NCBI RefSeq assembly: GCF_000331305.1
Contig: NZ_KB217478.1
Coordinates: 6,373,646-6,437,645, forward strand
Length of the DNA stretch: 64,000 bases
Reading direction: 5' to 3'
Origin: Calothrix sp. PCC 7103
Lineage (GTDB): Bacteria; Cyanobacteriota; Cyanobacteriia; Cyanobacteriales; Nostocaceae
The position numbers and the translations under genes were made by a program. Each line of letters opens with the position of its first letter. Positions within the stretch are counted from its first letter, which is position 1. Under the pieces are notes generated by a model. That model was given only the letters and a program-made list of their open reading frames with translations. It had not been told where the DNA came from and made no database searches. Shown here one piece after another: positions 26,937 through 36,057 of the stretch.

Positions 26937-27767
26937 ATGACTACTACGTCTACCAAAGATTTCAACAAAAACTCTGTTTCAGCTAAAGCGCGCGTTTTTC
27001 CAGCCAAAGAGCCAGGAGGTAGATACTGGACTGGAAACAAGATTAGGAAATCCTCAAACACAAATATATCCTCTAGGAAAAATGATGGTGCAGAATTCCT
27101 AGAGGATAAACAAGACTCCAATATATCCTCTAGGAAAAATGATGGTGCAGAATTCCTAGAGGATAAACAAGACCTCAATATATCCTCTAGGAAAAATGAT
27201 GGTACGGAATTCCTAGAGGATAAACAAGACTCCAATATATCCTCTAGGAAAAATGATGGTGCAGAATTCCTAGAGGATAAACAAGACTCCAATATATCCT
27301 CTAGGAAAAATGATGGTGCAGAATTCCTAGAGGATAAACAAGACCTCAATATATCCTCTAGGAAAAATGATGGTACGGAATTCCTAGAGGATAAACAAGA
27401 CTCCAATATATCCTCTAGGAAAAATGATGGTGCAGAATTCCTAGAGGATAAACAAGACTCCAATATATCCTCTAGGAAAAATGATGGTACGGAATTCCTA
27501 GAGGATAAACAAGACCTCAATATATCCTCTAGGAAAAAGCGGCGCCTAAAGGGTGATGGTAGTGGGTGTATATATTACCGGACTTCTATTAAAAATGGTA
27601 AAGAGTATCACGAAGCCTACTTTCAGTATGAATTTTGGAAAAAAGGAGACTGTTTATCAAAATCTTCTAGGTATATTCCTAAAAAATTACTGAAGGTAGT
27701 TCAGGAATTAAATCAATATAAGGCGCCTGTTCGGGAAATTTTGGCAGTTCTTGGAGAAATACTGTAG
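26937..27767 (+). CDS. Cyanobacterial protein with tandem 19-residue repeats and a conserved C-terminal domain
   Basis: About 276 residues from ATG 26937, chosen because GAGGAGG ends 8 bp upstream (the longest ORF would use GTG 26928). Residues 43-194 are eight copies of a 19-residue unit NISSRKNDG(A/T)EFLEDKQD(S/L). The C-terminal 80 residues (RLKGDGSGCIYYRT, then HEAYFQYEFWKKGD and SRYIPKKLL) look like a small beta-rich domain with basic residues that I have seen in hypothetical cyanobacterial proteins; function unknown. Without the repeats the protein would be a compact 120 residues, so the array looks like an insertion that expanded in frame. Confidence 0.65.
   Translation: MTTTSTKDFNKNSVSAKARVFPAKEPGGRYWTGNKIRKSSNTNISSRKNDGAEFLEDKQDSNISSRKNDGAEFLEDKQDLNISSRKNDGTEFLEDKQDSNISSRKNDGAEFLEDKQDSNISSRKNDGAEFLEDKQDLNISSRKNDGTEFLEDKQDSNISSRKNDGAEFLEDKQDSNISSRKNDGTEFLEDKQDLNISSRKKRRLKGDGSGCIYYRTSIKNGKEYHEAYFQYEFWKKGDCLSKSSRYIPKKLLKVVQELNQYKAPVREILAVLGEIL
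27063..27538. repeat. 57-bp hairpin tandem array, eight units plus a partial ninth
   Basis: Unit starts at 27063, 27120, 27177, 27234, 27291, 27348, 27405 and 27462; a partial unit follows at 27519. Each contains TATCCTCTAGGAA and TTCCTAGAGGATA, a perfect 13-bp stem around a 16-17 nt loop. Variants follow an A-S, A-L, T-S order that repeats twice, then A-S, T-L, so there is a 171-bp higher-order period. Confidence 0.95.
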
Positions 27768-27781
27768 AGATGCTTTGATTT

Positions 27782-27861
27782 GAAACCGGGTTTATACGCA
27801 TTCATTGTCGCAGACAAATCGTTATTTTCATTACAATATTTCAACGAATAAACCCGGTTTC
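27782..27861. repeat. Inverted repeat GAAACCGGGTTTAT between convergent genes
   Basis: GAAACCGGGTTTAT (27782-27795) and its exact reverse complement (27848-27861) bracket 52 nt. It lies between a plus and a minus gene that converge and could act as a bidirectional terminator or be a small mobile hairpin. Confidence 0.65.
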
Positions 27862-27881
27862 TCACAATTTATGCGTAAGTC

Positions 27882-28589
27882 CTACCTTTGTTGAAATCGC
27901 ATAAAAACGGCGCCAAATAAAATTCCAATTCCATGTGTCCAATAACCTATACCCCATTGATTAACACCATTTGGCGGAATCTCTAAACTACCTATTCCAT
28001 AAAATAGTTGTTGAATAAACCACCAAAATAAATAGAAAAAAGCTGGTATTTCTACAGGAATAAATACAACTAGTAAAGGTAATACTGAATATATTTGAAC
28101 TTTAGGAAATTTATATATGTATGCTCCTAAGCAAGCTGCTACGGCGCCATTAGCTCCAATTAGCGGTACTGCTAAATTCGGTTCTGCGAATACTTGTACT
28201 ACACTTGTTAATATTCCTGCTGCCAGATAAAGAGCTAAGAAGCGCACTGGAGCGAGTACTTTTTCGAGAGTGCTACCAAATACCCATAAAAACAGCATAT
28301 TTCCCAATATTTGGGCAAAACTACCGTGCAGAAACATTCCTGCGAATAAAGATGTCGAATGCATTATGATGGCTATGCTTGCTGCTGCATTACCTGATGC
28401 AGTGCTTAATATTGCACCCGATATTTCTACTGGTGCCGCTCCCCAAGCATTAATAAAATATCCTAGTTCTCCTGACAGTTCGAGCTTTAGTTCGTATAAA
28501 AATAAAGCGATGTTTAAACCAATTAAGCTCATTGTCGCAAACGGCTTTGCGCGCGTAAACAAGAATACATTATCGCTAACAGGAATCAT
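27882..28589 (-). CDS. Rhomboid-family membrane protein lacking the catalytic serine (probable pseudoprotease)
   Basis: 235 residues with about six membrane helices. Rhomboid landmarks are present: LHGSFAQILGNMLFLWVFG (88-106), the GxSG position reads IGANGAVA with Asn147 in place of serine, and YWTHGIGILFG supplies the helix-6 histidine (His219). The His of the oxyanion region (HxxxxHxxxN) is Gln93. With Ser and His both lost it should not cleave peptide bonds; a chaperone-like role as in iRhoms or Derlins is inference. AAT differs from a serine AGT codon by one base. Divergent from the TPR kinase gene. Confidence 0.75.
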   Translation of the reverse strand: MIPVSDNVFLFTRAKPFATMSLIGLNIALFLYELKLELSGELGYFINAWGAAPVEISGAILSTASGNAAASIAIIMHSTSLFAGMFLHGSFAQILGNMLFLWVFGSTLEKVLAPVRFLALYLAAGILTSVVQVFAEPNLAVPLIGANGAVAACLGAYIYKFPKVQIYSVLPLLVVFIPVEIPAFFYLFWWFIQQLFYGIGSLEIPPNGVNQWGIGYWTHGIGILFGAVFMRFQQR

Positions 28590-28641
28590 AAAGTTGAATA
28601 TGTCAATATTAAAATTAGATATATCGTATTAATTAAAGCAA

Positions 28642-30795
28642 ATGTTAGGAAGCACACTCGCACTTCGATACCAAATTATTAATAGCCTTGGGGGTGGTGG
28701 ATTTGGTGAAACTTATGTTGCTTCGGACTCCCAACTCCCTGGTACACCGCAATGTGTGGTTAAAAAACTCAAGCCTCAATCCAATGACCCTGAAACTCTA
28801 CAAACTGCATGGAGACTATTTGATACTGAGGCACAGGTTTTATATAAGTTAGGTAGTCATGAACAAATTCCTCAGTTAAGAGCTTATTTTGAGGAAAATC
28901 AAGAGTTTTACCTTGTGCAAGAATTCATTGAAGGTCATGACCTGAGTGTTGAATTGATACCAGGTAAAGTTTACTCCCAAGAACAAGTCATTTTACTTTT
29001 ACAAGAAATTTTAGAAATCTTAAAATTTGTTCATCAAAATAAAGTTATTCATCGCGATATCAACCCCCGTAATATCCTCCGTCACAAACACGACAATAAG
29101 TTATTTTTAATTGATTTCGGCGCCGTTAAGCAAATTACTACAAATGTTGTAACTTCTCAAAGCCAAAAATTTACTGTCGCTATCGGTACTCCTGGATACA
29201 TTCCTAGCGAACAAGCACAGGGAAACCCTAGATATAGCAGTGATATTTATGCACTAGGTATTATTGGTATTCAAGCTTTAACAGGTATACCACCCGAACA
29301 ATTAGAATATGATGAGTCTAATTCAGAAATTATTTGGCGCCATCAAACAAGTGTCAGTGATGAGCTTGCAGCAATTCTAGATAAAATGGTACGGTACGAT
29401 TTTCGTCAACGGTACCAAGATGCGAGTATGGCACTACAAGCATTTAAAGATTTAAATAAATACCAATCTTCTCAAGCTACAATTGCACTTGCACCCGCTT
29501 CTCCAATTGTTCCAGTACAGCAACATATTCAGCCTGTTAATTATATTAAATTGATTAAGTCTATTAATATAAAAAGCATTGTTACTAAAACTGTAACTGG
29601 AATAGCTTTAATAGGTTTTGTTTCAACGGTATATGTGTTTGTTTCAAACGCTGTAAACTCTAATAATTCTGCTGAACTGTATAAACAAGCCAATACTTTA
29701 TATGAATTGCAGCGTTATAATGATGCTTTAAATACATATCAAAAAGCGGTTGAGATTCGCGGTGACTATGGTGATGCTTGGTATGGTAAAGGTAAAGCTT
29801 TACATGAACTCAAAAGATATAAAGATGCTTTATTAGCATACGATAAAGCTATTCAAATTTCTCCAAATAATAAAGACGCTTGGAGAGGTCGAGGTTTTAC
29901 TTTAGATAAGTTAAATCGTCAAAACGAAGCTATTGCTTCATATGATAAAGCATTAACTATACAACAGAATGATTTTGAGGTATGGAACGCTAAAGGTGAG
30001 TCTTTAACTGATTTGAAACGTTATGATGATGCAATTAAGGCTTTTGATAAAGCTATCGAGCTAAAACCAGATTATTATCAATCTTGGTTTAATAAAGGCA
30101 AAATACTTCATACCCTCAAACGTTATGATGACGCTCGAAACGCCTATGATAAAACAATCGAGCTAAAACCAAGTTATGAAACAGCTTGGTATAGTAAAGG
30201 CAATGCGTTAACAAATTTACAACGCTATCAAGACGCATTTAACGCTTACGATAAAGCCGTACAACTAAAACCAGATTATGCGACTGCGTGGTTTTCCCGA
30301 AGCAACACTTTACTAAATTTACGACGATATGCAGAAGCTATTGACTCATTCAACCAACTAATAAAATATGAACCTAATAATCACGAAGCGTTTTCAACTC
30401 GCGGTTGGTTATTACATCAACAGCAACAATATGAACAAGCTGTACAATCTTACGATAAAGCAATAGCAATTAAACGTAACAACTACCAAGTTTGGTACAA
30501 TCGCGGCAATTCACTATTTAGCCTTAAACGCTACGAAGATGCAGTAGCATCATACAACCGCGTGATTCGCTATAAACCAGACCATTACGAAAGTTGGTAC
30601 AGTCGAGGAAACGCATTCTTTAATATGCAGCGTTTCCAAGATGCTATTGCTTCTTATGAACGTGCCATTAAACTGAAACCAGATTACCAGCAAGCAATAA
30701 ATGCTCTCAAAACATTGCAAGTGCAGCAGCAACAATTTCAACAACCCCAACAACCCCAACAACTCCAACAACCCCAACAGATAATTAAAAGATAA
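28642..30795 (+). CDS. Ser/Thr protein kinase with TPR repeats
   Basis: 717 residues. Hanks-type kinase at about 9-275: glycine loop LGGGGFGETYVA, lysine in VVKKL, catalytic loop HRDINPRN (137-144) and LIDFGAVK (Asp158). The usual catalytic-loop lysine is asparagine here. A membrane helix at about 312-333 follows, then about ten TPR units from residue 345 (AWYGKGKAL, AYDKAIQL type), and a glutamine/proline-rich tail (QQQQFQQPQQPQQLQQ). So the kinase is cytoplasmic and the TPR array lies beyond the membrane. It is convergent with another kinase gene, the stops 15 bp apart. Confidence 0.9.
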   Translation: MLGSTLALRYQIINSLGGGGFGETYVASDSQLPGTPQCVVKKLKPQSNDPETLQTAWRLFDTEAQVLYKLGSHEQIPQLRAYFEENQEFYLVQEFIEGHDLSVELIPGKVYSQEQVILLLQEILEILKFVHQNKVIHRDINPRNILRHKHDNKLFLIDFGAVKQITTNVVTSQSQKFTVAIGTPGYIPSEQAQGNPRYSSDIYALGIIGIQALTGIPPEQLEYDESNSEIIWRHQTSVSDELAAILDKMVRYDFRQRYQDASMALQAFKDLNKYQSSQATIALAPASPIVPVQQHIQPVNYIKLIKSINIKSIVTKTVTGIALIGFVSTVYVFVSNAVNSNNSAELYKQANTLYELQRYNDALNTYQKAVEIRGDYGDAWYGKGKALHELKRYKDALLAYDKAIQISPNNKDAWRGRGFTLDKLNRQNEAIASYDKALTIQQNDFEVWNAKGESLTDLKRYDDAIKAFDKAIELKPDYYQSWFNKGKILHTLKRYDDARNAYDKTIELKPSYETAWYSKGNALTNLQRYQDAFNAYDKAVQLKPDYATAWFSRSNTLLNLRRYAEAIDSFNQLIKYEPNNHEAFSTRGWLLHQQQQYEQAVQSYDKAIAIKRNNYQVWYNRGNSLFSLKRYEDAVASYNRVIRYKPDHYESWYSRGNAFFNMQRFQDAIASYERAIKLKPDYQQAINALKTLQVQQQQFQQPQQPQQLQQPQQIIKR

Positions 30796-30810
30796 GCAAC
30801 TATCTTGTAC

Positions 30811-32613
30811 TTACCTTATATTTACCTCTTGCATAAAATCTCCAGGTTGTAAATCTTGGAGTCTCGTTTGTGAGGCGCCATTAATAAACGAATTGTCAGT
30901 ACTAGTTTGATTACGAGTTAAGTTTGAAGTTTGTGCAGTAGACATTGCAACTTCTTCTCCCTGAACAAATCGCTGTTTTTGTGTGTACTCAATCAGCTTC
31001 GCTTGCGCTGTTGCGTATACTGAAGTATCTTCGGGTATTTGCTCCAAATATTTAACTGCCGCATTAAACTCCTGGTTTGTAGCTTTTTTATACGCTTGCT
31101 GTAATATATATGCTGCACGCACATGACGTTTTTGAGTATATTCAGCTACCTTTAGCTCGACTACTGGATTGGTACTGTTGTTTTTGGGTATTTGATTTAA
31201 ATAATTCAATGCCTCATTGAAGTCTTTGGCGCCTGCTTTTTCATAAGCTTTCGCTAATAAAGTCTTGCTTTGAACCTCAATATGACGATTCGCTTGTGCA
31301 ACTAATCTATCAGTTTTGGTTTGCCAGTATAAAATATCTGGAACAATAGGAGCTACTTTTAATACATCCGACCAACGTCCCTCCGAAACGGCATTTTCCG
31401 CAGTTTTATATTGTTCTGCTGCAATTTGCCACTGCGAAAGCCATTCTTCTATGGTCGCTTGCGCTTCTGGATAAACGTTAGAAGTTACAGGTATAGACTT
31501 TGCTTTTGCAATGGCGCCGTTTAAATCCCCAGACTGGAAGTCTTCTGTCGCTTTATATAATGTATCAGTTTCTGACGGCGCCGGAGTATTACTATTTAGC
31601 AACGAGTAAACCCCAAAACCCATCACCAACGAATTTGCAACTAATCCAACTTTTACACCTGTTAACAATGGTGAAATATTCCTAACACCGTTTTTACCAT
31701 TAACTAGGTTTTGCGAATTTACTGTTTCAAGGATTGTATACTCAGCTTCAACTGTATCTGGGTAAATATTTTCTGGTATCTGTTTAAGTGCCTGATATAC
31801 CTCTGCTACTGTTTGAAAACGATTTTGATGGCTGTAACGAATCATTCGACTAATAACCATAGCCAAATAATCGCTCACTTCTGTGTCTTTTGTTCTCCAA
31901 ATAATTTCATTGCTACGAGGGTCTACTTGTAACTGCAATGGTGTTAAACCCGTCAACGCTTGAATGGCAATCATTCCCAGCGCATAAATATCACTACTAA
32001 GCTGTGTTTGACCAATAAATTGCTCAGGAGGAATATATCCTAACGAAGTAACTGGTATCCGATAAATGGGTAGTTCTGTATCTGTCCCAAAATCAACTGG
32101 CTGAATCGAACCAAAATCTATTAGTACTAATTTACCATCACTAACGCGGCGGATTAAATTTTCTGGCTTAACATCGCAGTGAATAACACCATTGGAATGA
32201 ACAAAATCAAGAATTTCTAGAACGTCCATCAACAACTTGATAACTTCGTTTTCGTTCCAGAAGTAACTAAAGTTGTTATTGGTCGGCAATTCTGCTGTCA
32301 GCGCATGTCCTTCAACAAACTCTTGAACTAAGTAAAAACGCTCATTCTCCTCAAAACAAGCAATAAGTTCCGGAATTTGGTTATGGTGTCCTAACTGCTT
32401 GAGAGTTTCAGTTTCGGTCAAAAACCGTAACCTCAGCGTTTCCAAGTGACTTGGATGAAAATTTGTTACTTTTAGTTGCTTAACAACGCACTTTAGGTTC
32501 TCTGGGTGGTCGATATCTACAGCAATGTATGTCTGTCCAAACACCCCAGCACCTAGGCTTTGTACGATTTGGTAACGTCTAGACAGTACTTTACCGAGCA
32601 TGTGGTGAGTCAT
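30811..32613 (-). CDS. Ser/Thr protein kinase, non-RD type, with C-terminal helical repeats
   Basis: 600 residues. Kinase domain at about 14-285: LGAGVFGQTYIA, VVKQLK, then HCDVKPENLIRR instead of HRDxKPEN, and LIDFGSIQP. Replacement of the arginine by cysteine makes it a non-RD kinase, a type that usually does not rely on activation-loop phosphorylation. One membrane helix (VGLVANSLVMGFGVYSLL, about 325-345) precedes a region of degenerate TPR-like repeats (AYILQQAYKKATNQEFNAA). ATG 32613 or the ATG four codons later may be the start. Similar overall plan to the convergent kinase. Confidence 0.88.
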   Translation of the reverse strand: MTHHMLGKVLSRRYQIVQSLGAGVFGQTYIAVDIDHPENLKCVVKQLKVTNFHPSHLETLRLRFLTETETLKQLGHHNQIPELIACFEENERFYLVQEFVEGHALTAELPTNNNFSYFWNENEVIKLLMDVLEILDFVHSNGVIHCDVKPENLIRRVSDGKLVLIDFGSIQPVDFGTDTELPIYRIPVTSLGYIPPEQFIGQTQLSSDIYALGMIAIQALTGLTPLQLQVDPRSNEIIWRTKDTEVSDYLAMVISRMIRYSHQNRFQTVAEVYQALKQIPENIYPDTVEAEYTILETVNSQNLVNGKNGVRNISPLLTGVKVGLVANSLVMGFGVYSLLNSNTPAPSETDTLYKATEDFQSGDLNGAIAKAKSIPVTSNVYPEAQATIEEWLSQWQIAAEQYKTAENAVSEGRWSDVLKVAPIVPDILYWQTKTDRLVAQANRHIEVQSKTLLAKAYEKAGAKDFNEALNYLNQIPKNNSTNPVVELKVAEYTQKRHVRAAYILQQAYKKATNQEFNAAVKYLEQIPEDTSVYATAQAKLIEYTQKQRFVQGEEVAMSTAQTSNLTRNQTSTDNSFINGASQTRLQDLQPGDFMQEVNIR

Positions 32614-33138
32614 GAGTTGGTTACTTAGTCATTCCTTTTTATACTTTCCCAACGTTGTTCCCTAATTCCGGAAACCCTTACAAAATAATGTTATTGAATG
32701 CTACTTTATAACATCAACATAAATATTCTCACTATTTACACGTAAAAATTTATGCTAATTTTATATTTTTTGATACATTAAATTTTCCCAAGTTAATGTA
32801 TCAAATGCTGCAACTATTTTTATATACTAGCAACATCTATAACTCAGTTGATGTGACAGTTTTGTAAATGGCATCGACATAAATCCACAAATACCTCAAG
32901 ATTGTCAAAAACATAGTCCTGACAACCACAAGCTTTGCTTTTAATACTATTGCGTACTTTTTATATAAAATAAGTTAATTATTATACATGTCTTGAATAA
33001 ACTAGCTTTTACTTATTACTTAATTAATCTTTCTTATGTATTACATGTATTACATAAAAAAGAACGAAAAAGGGTACAACATCGCGCCATACCCTTACCA
33101 AATGTAGTATTTACATCTTTACTCTTTACCCCTTACCC
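32614..33138. other. AT-rich intergenic region
   Basis: No ORF or clear repeat is seen in these 525 bp. The left end must contain the promoter of the non-RD kinase gene. Confidence 0.5.
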
Positions 33139-33585
33139 CTAAGAATTATTGGCACTGATAATTTTTAGAAGGTGTGAATTCAAATCTGATACTTGGCCAT
33201 TTAACGTACCAAAAAAATCGCTGTCAACTTTGTCAACAACATGGATTGCTGCAACTGCTAAATCATAACCTTCCTTAGTAATCGTTAAAGATTTTGCTCT
33301 GGTGTCTTTTGCATCAGTTTCACGCTTGATTAAACCTCGTTGTTCCAACGCGCGTAAAACTTTGGAAGTCATCATAATATCTGCCTTGGCATGAGCAGCT
33401 AATTTGGCTTGGGTAACTGTTTGTTGACCTTGACTGAGCCAAATTATTCCTGCTAGCAAAACAAACTGTACGTGGGTTAAACCCAACTTTTTCAATCCAG
33501 AATTCATTTTTCGCTGCCAAAGATTTGACACTTGCCACAGTACAAATCCTGGGCTGTCATCTGGGTTTTCAAACTGAAATACCAT
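33139..33585 (-). CDS. MarR family transcriptional regulator
   Basis: About 148 residues. The winged helix is clear: TVTQAKLAAHAKADIMMTSKVLRALEQRGLIKRE (recognition helix) followed by the wing DAKDTRAKSLTITKEG. It resembles MarR regulators that sense phenolic or oxidative signals, but the ligand is not known. Start chosen at ATG 33585 rather than TTG 33606. Directly downstream of the interrupted EVE gene on the same strand. Confidence 0.85.
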   Translation of the reverse strand: MVFQFENPDDSPGFVLWQVSNLWQRKMNSGLKKLGLTHVQFVLLAGIIWLSQGQQTVTQAKLAAHAKADIMMTSKVLRALEQRGLIKRETDAKDTRAKSLTITKEGYDLAVAAIHVVDKVDSDFFGTLNGQVSDLNSHLLKIISANNS

Positions 33586-33612
33586 TATCTTGTGTGGCGA
33601 GTTCAACGGACA

Positions 33613-34056
33613 CTACCTCGATTTTCTTTGCAGGTTGGGCACATCTGACGTGCGAATTAAGTCAAAGTCAAGCTGTTCTATTTCAAACAAGCCATATCGG
33701 AATACGTAGCCCCAATTACGCTTATTCTTTATGAAATGTAAATTAGCAATCAAAGGTATTATACTTACTTCATTACAATCAAAAAACTCCACCGAACGAC
33801 GAAACGGCATAAAACCATTATTCATATCACAAGGATAAACCGATTCTTCTACCACTCGACCTATTGCTGTAAACGCTTGGCATTTTTCTTCCCCCTCAAA
33901 TATTTGCTTCGGTGAGTAATAAATTACAAGGTCATCTGGCTATAACCGTCTTAAAGGCAATGGTTTTCCATGACACGCTTGCATGAAACCACCCATAACT
34001 CCATTTTGGACATGGTTTTTTGATGCTACGATAATCCAGTACTTGTGGGAATCCAT
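33613..34056 (-). pseudogene. EVE-domain protein (UPF0310) gene interrupted by one in-frame stop
   Basis: Reading from ATG 34054-34056 gives [20 protein letters not shown], then [17 protein letters not shown], a TAG at 33940-33942 (codon 39), and then PDDLVIYYSPKQIFEGEEK, KCQAFTAIGRVVEE and FIKNKRNWGYVFRYGLFEI in the same frame. This is the UPF0310/EVE fold from end to end, with the stop where a lysine is common (RMKPGDW). The 3' part alone (33613-33855) is open. EVE domains read modified bases in nucleic acids. A single base change would restore it, so it is a young pseudogene or a sequencing error. Confidence 0.8.
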
Positions 34057-34155
34057 ATTTTACATTTTTATAACAAACTCGATTATTATAATCTCGATTA
34101 TTAAATTTTTAATGAAATACCCTCTTAGGATGCAGGTGCCTATTACTCGCAGTCG

Positions 34156-34602
34156 TTACGAATCCGATTTAAAAGCTTTTATCCAGCCATTATATATTGC
34201 TATATCAAGTAAGATTGCTGCCAGTCCAAACAAAAAGACATTTTCCGCTAAAAGTACAGCTAAAGGCAAAGCTAACGAGAAGATATCGTTAATATCACTA
34301 GCCATTGCAAGTTTGGTATCAACTTGTACTAATCCTCGTACTAAGCCAAATGCCATTGTACCTCCAGCTTTAAGCTGAAAGTTATTATCATCCCGAATAA
34401 TATATCTGTAGGTAACTCCGAATAAAAATCCAGAAAACAATACGATAGCAGCACTTAGCCACCAATATAATTCAAAGATACTATTAGCAATTAAAAATTT
34501 GATTTGTATTAGATTATTTATTAGGTTTATTATCGTAAATGCAAAAATGGCGCCGAAGCTTGCCAGTATTGCTGCTTTTAGGGATTCTAGCCGTTCAGCC
34601 AT
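34156..34602 (-). CDS. Conserved membrane protein of unknown function
   Basis: 148 residues, four membrane helices (about 10-30, 43-64, 82-90 amphipathic, 108-135). Between helices 2 and 3 it has VTYRYIIRDDNNFQLKAGG and GLVRGLVQVDTKL, which look conserved rather than random and may be a family signature. I do not recognise the family. It lies 28 bp after the FHA gene on the same strand, so the two may be cotranscribed. Confidence 0.7.
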   Translation of the reverse strand: MAERLESLKAAILASFGAIFAFTIINLINNLIQIKFLIANSIFELYWWLSAAIVLFSGFLFGVTYRYIIRDDNNFQLKAGGTMAFGLVRGLVQVDTKLAMASDINDIFSLALPLAVLLAENVFLFGLAAILLDIAIYNGWIKAFKSDS

Positions 34603-34630
34603 TGTTCAGTGTGTGAAGAGTCGATTAAAG

Positions 34631-35356
34631 TTATTTAGTTATATTTTTGCTCAAAAAATAATCTACAATCTCCTGTGACTGCTCAAACTGTAATAATTGT
34701 GAAGCTGACTGGTTTGATTGTATTTTCTGTAAAGACACCTTGTTTATACAACCAGTATATCCGGCGCCTTCTAAAATTTCTAAAACACTGCCAGGGTGTT
34801 GATAAAGATTTCTCGTAGTAGTGACTTCTACTGATTCTTGTGCAGTTAGCATTAATGATTCTAATGCGATTGCTGGCAAAATACGAGTGCTTGCATTTAA
34901 GAAAAAATCGAAGGTTGTATTTCCTAAGCGAATATGGTCACCGTCTTTTAGCTCAATCGATTCAAATATACGCTCACCATTAACATACGAACCATTAGTA
35001 CTATTGAAATCAACTAAGTAAAACTTTTGTTCTTTATAGTAAATGGCTGCATGAGACCGGGATGCATATGAATCAACCAGATGAATACCACTATTTTTAT
35101 CTCGTCCCAACGTCCAAATACTTTGTGGTTGTCTCAAACAAAGTGTTTGACCCTGACATAAATTAGTAGTTACGTATACACAAGTATTATCTACAACACC
35201 CTGGAAGTAAAATGACTTAACTCCTACCGAGCTTGGGTTGAGAGTCTCTAATTCAAGAATTTCATCTAGAAGACTGCTGTGGTGTTCATATAATTTTAGA
35301 AACGTTTGATACAGGCACAATCGTCGTTCGAGTTCTGCTTCTAAACACTCAAGCAT
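34631..35356 (-). CDS. FHA-domain protein
   Basis: 241 residues. The FHA domain at about 75-150 contains WTLGRDKNSGIHLVDSYASR followed by SHAAIYY and LVDFNSTNGSYVNGERI, with the GR, SRSH-like and NGTxxN-like positions that bind phosphothreonine. The N-terminus is a short helical region; the C-terminus (after 170) has no known domain. It lies between kinase genes at 30811 and 36058, so reading phosphorylated targets of these Hanks kinases is plausible but not shown. Confidence 0.9.
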   Translation of the reverse strand: MLECLEAELERRLCLYQTFLKLYEHHSSLLDEILELETLNPSSVGVKSFYFQGVVDNTCVYVTTNLCQGQTLCLRQPQSIWTLGRDKNSGIHLVDSYASRSHAAIYYKEQKFYLVDFNSTNGSYVNGERIFESIELKDGDHIRLGNTTFDFFLNASTRILPAIALESLMLTAQESVEVTTTRNLYQHPGSVLEILEGAGYTGCINKVSLQKIQSNQSASQLLQFEQSQEIVDYFLSKNITK

Positions 35357-36057
35357 AATTTGGTGAGCCTCTAGCTATAACAACAAATTCTATTTATTAA
35401 GAAACCTATCTAGGGCTGATGACGGTTTCTCGTCATCTTATTGCACTTGAAAAGTAATATCAGTACTTTTCAGTTACGTTTTGGTATCTTTTTTACACAT
35501 TTTAATAATTTGTTAACATAATAAAATTATTTGATAACAATATTATTACAGTGACTTGGTGTTCTATTATATACACTTTTCTATTTTTTCTATACAAGTT
35601 TTTGCCAAAAAAATCTTAAGAAGTCTTGATTCAATAATGCTTTCAAGCAGCTAACAATAAGTTATTCATATATACACATGCTTGCAATTTTGATAAATTA
35701 ATGAATTAAACGTATATAAATCAAAGCTTATAGCAAAGTTAGACTTATCATTAGTCTGCCTAATTTGGTATGAGAAAATGCAAATGCACAAGTAGGCATT
35801 TGCAATAATTAAATATTAATTAAGTATTTATAAAATAATTCTTAAATAATATGTGGACGATTATTAAATTTATTTAAATAGACAAAGTGCGCCGAATTAA
35901 GGGGTGCCTGAATAAGTCAAGGCTCTTCTATTCGGTAGGCGAGTATTGAACCGCACCAATCTTAAACTGTTGATAATAAACAACAGTTCTTGCATCATTT
36001 TTGTTGGCTTTTAGCAGCGCTAAAGGTTTATTGCAATGAATTTTGATATAAAGTCAT
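35357..36057. other. Long intergenic region with a candidate structured RNA
   Basis: About 700 bp, very AT-rich, without an ORF. The only GC-richer island (35876-35960) can fold, see the separate entry. The FHA promoter must lie in the left part. Confidence 0.5.
35903..35957. other. Candidate structured RNA element
   Basis: GGTGC (35903-35907) can pair with GCACC (35953-35957), and CTGAATA (35908-35914) with TATTCGG (35929-35935, one G-T pair), leaving loops AGTCAAGGCTCTTC and an 17-nt bulge. It is a GC-rich island in an AT-rich gap. Strand is not clear. No known RNA family was recognised. Confidence 0.3.

Noticed and set aside
26912-27520. 202-codon open frame on the minus strand across the 57-bp array
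   Set aside because: It is a by-product of palindromic units that are open in both directions; the plus-strand gene has a strong ribosome-binding site and a conserved end.
27063-27538. CRISPR array
   Set aside because: Units are fully repeated, with no unique spacers, and there are no cas genes. It is a tandem array.
28642-30795. Calling the TPR kinase a pseudokinase because of HRDIN
   Set aside because: Other motifs (Gly loop, Lys, DFG) are intact, and cyanobacterial kinases often vary at this Lys; activity cannot be judged from sequence.
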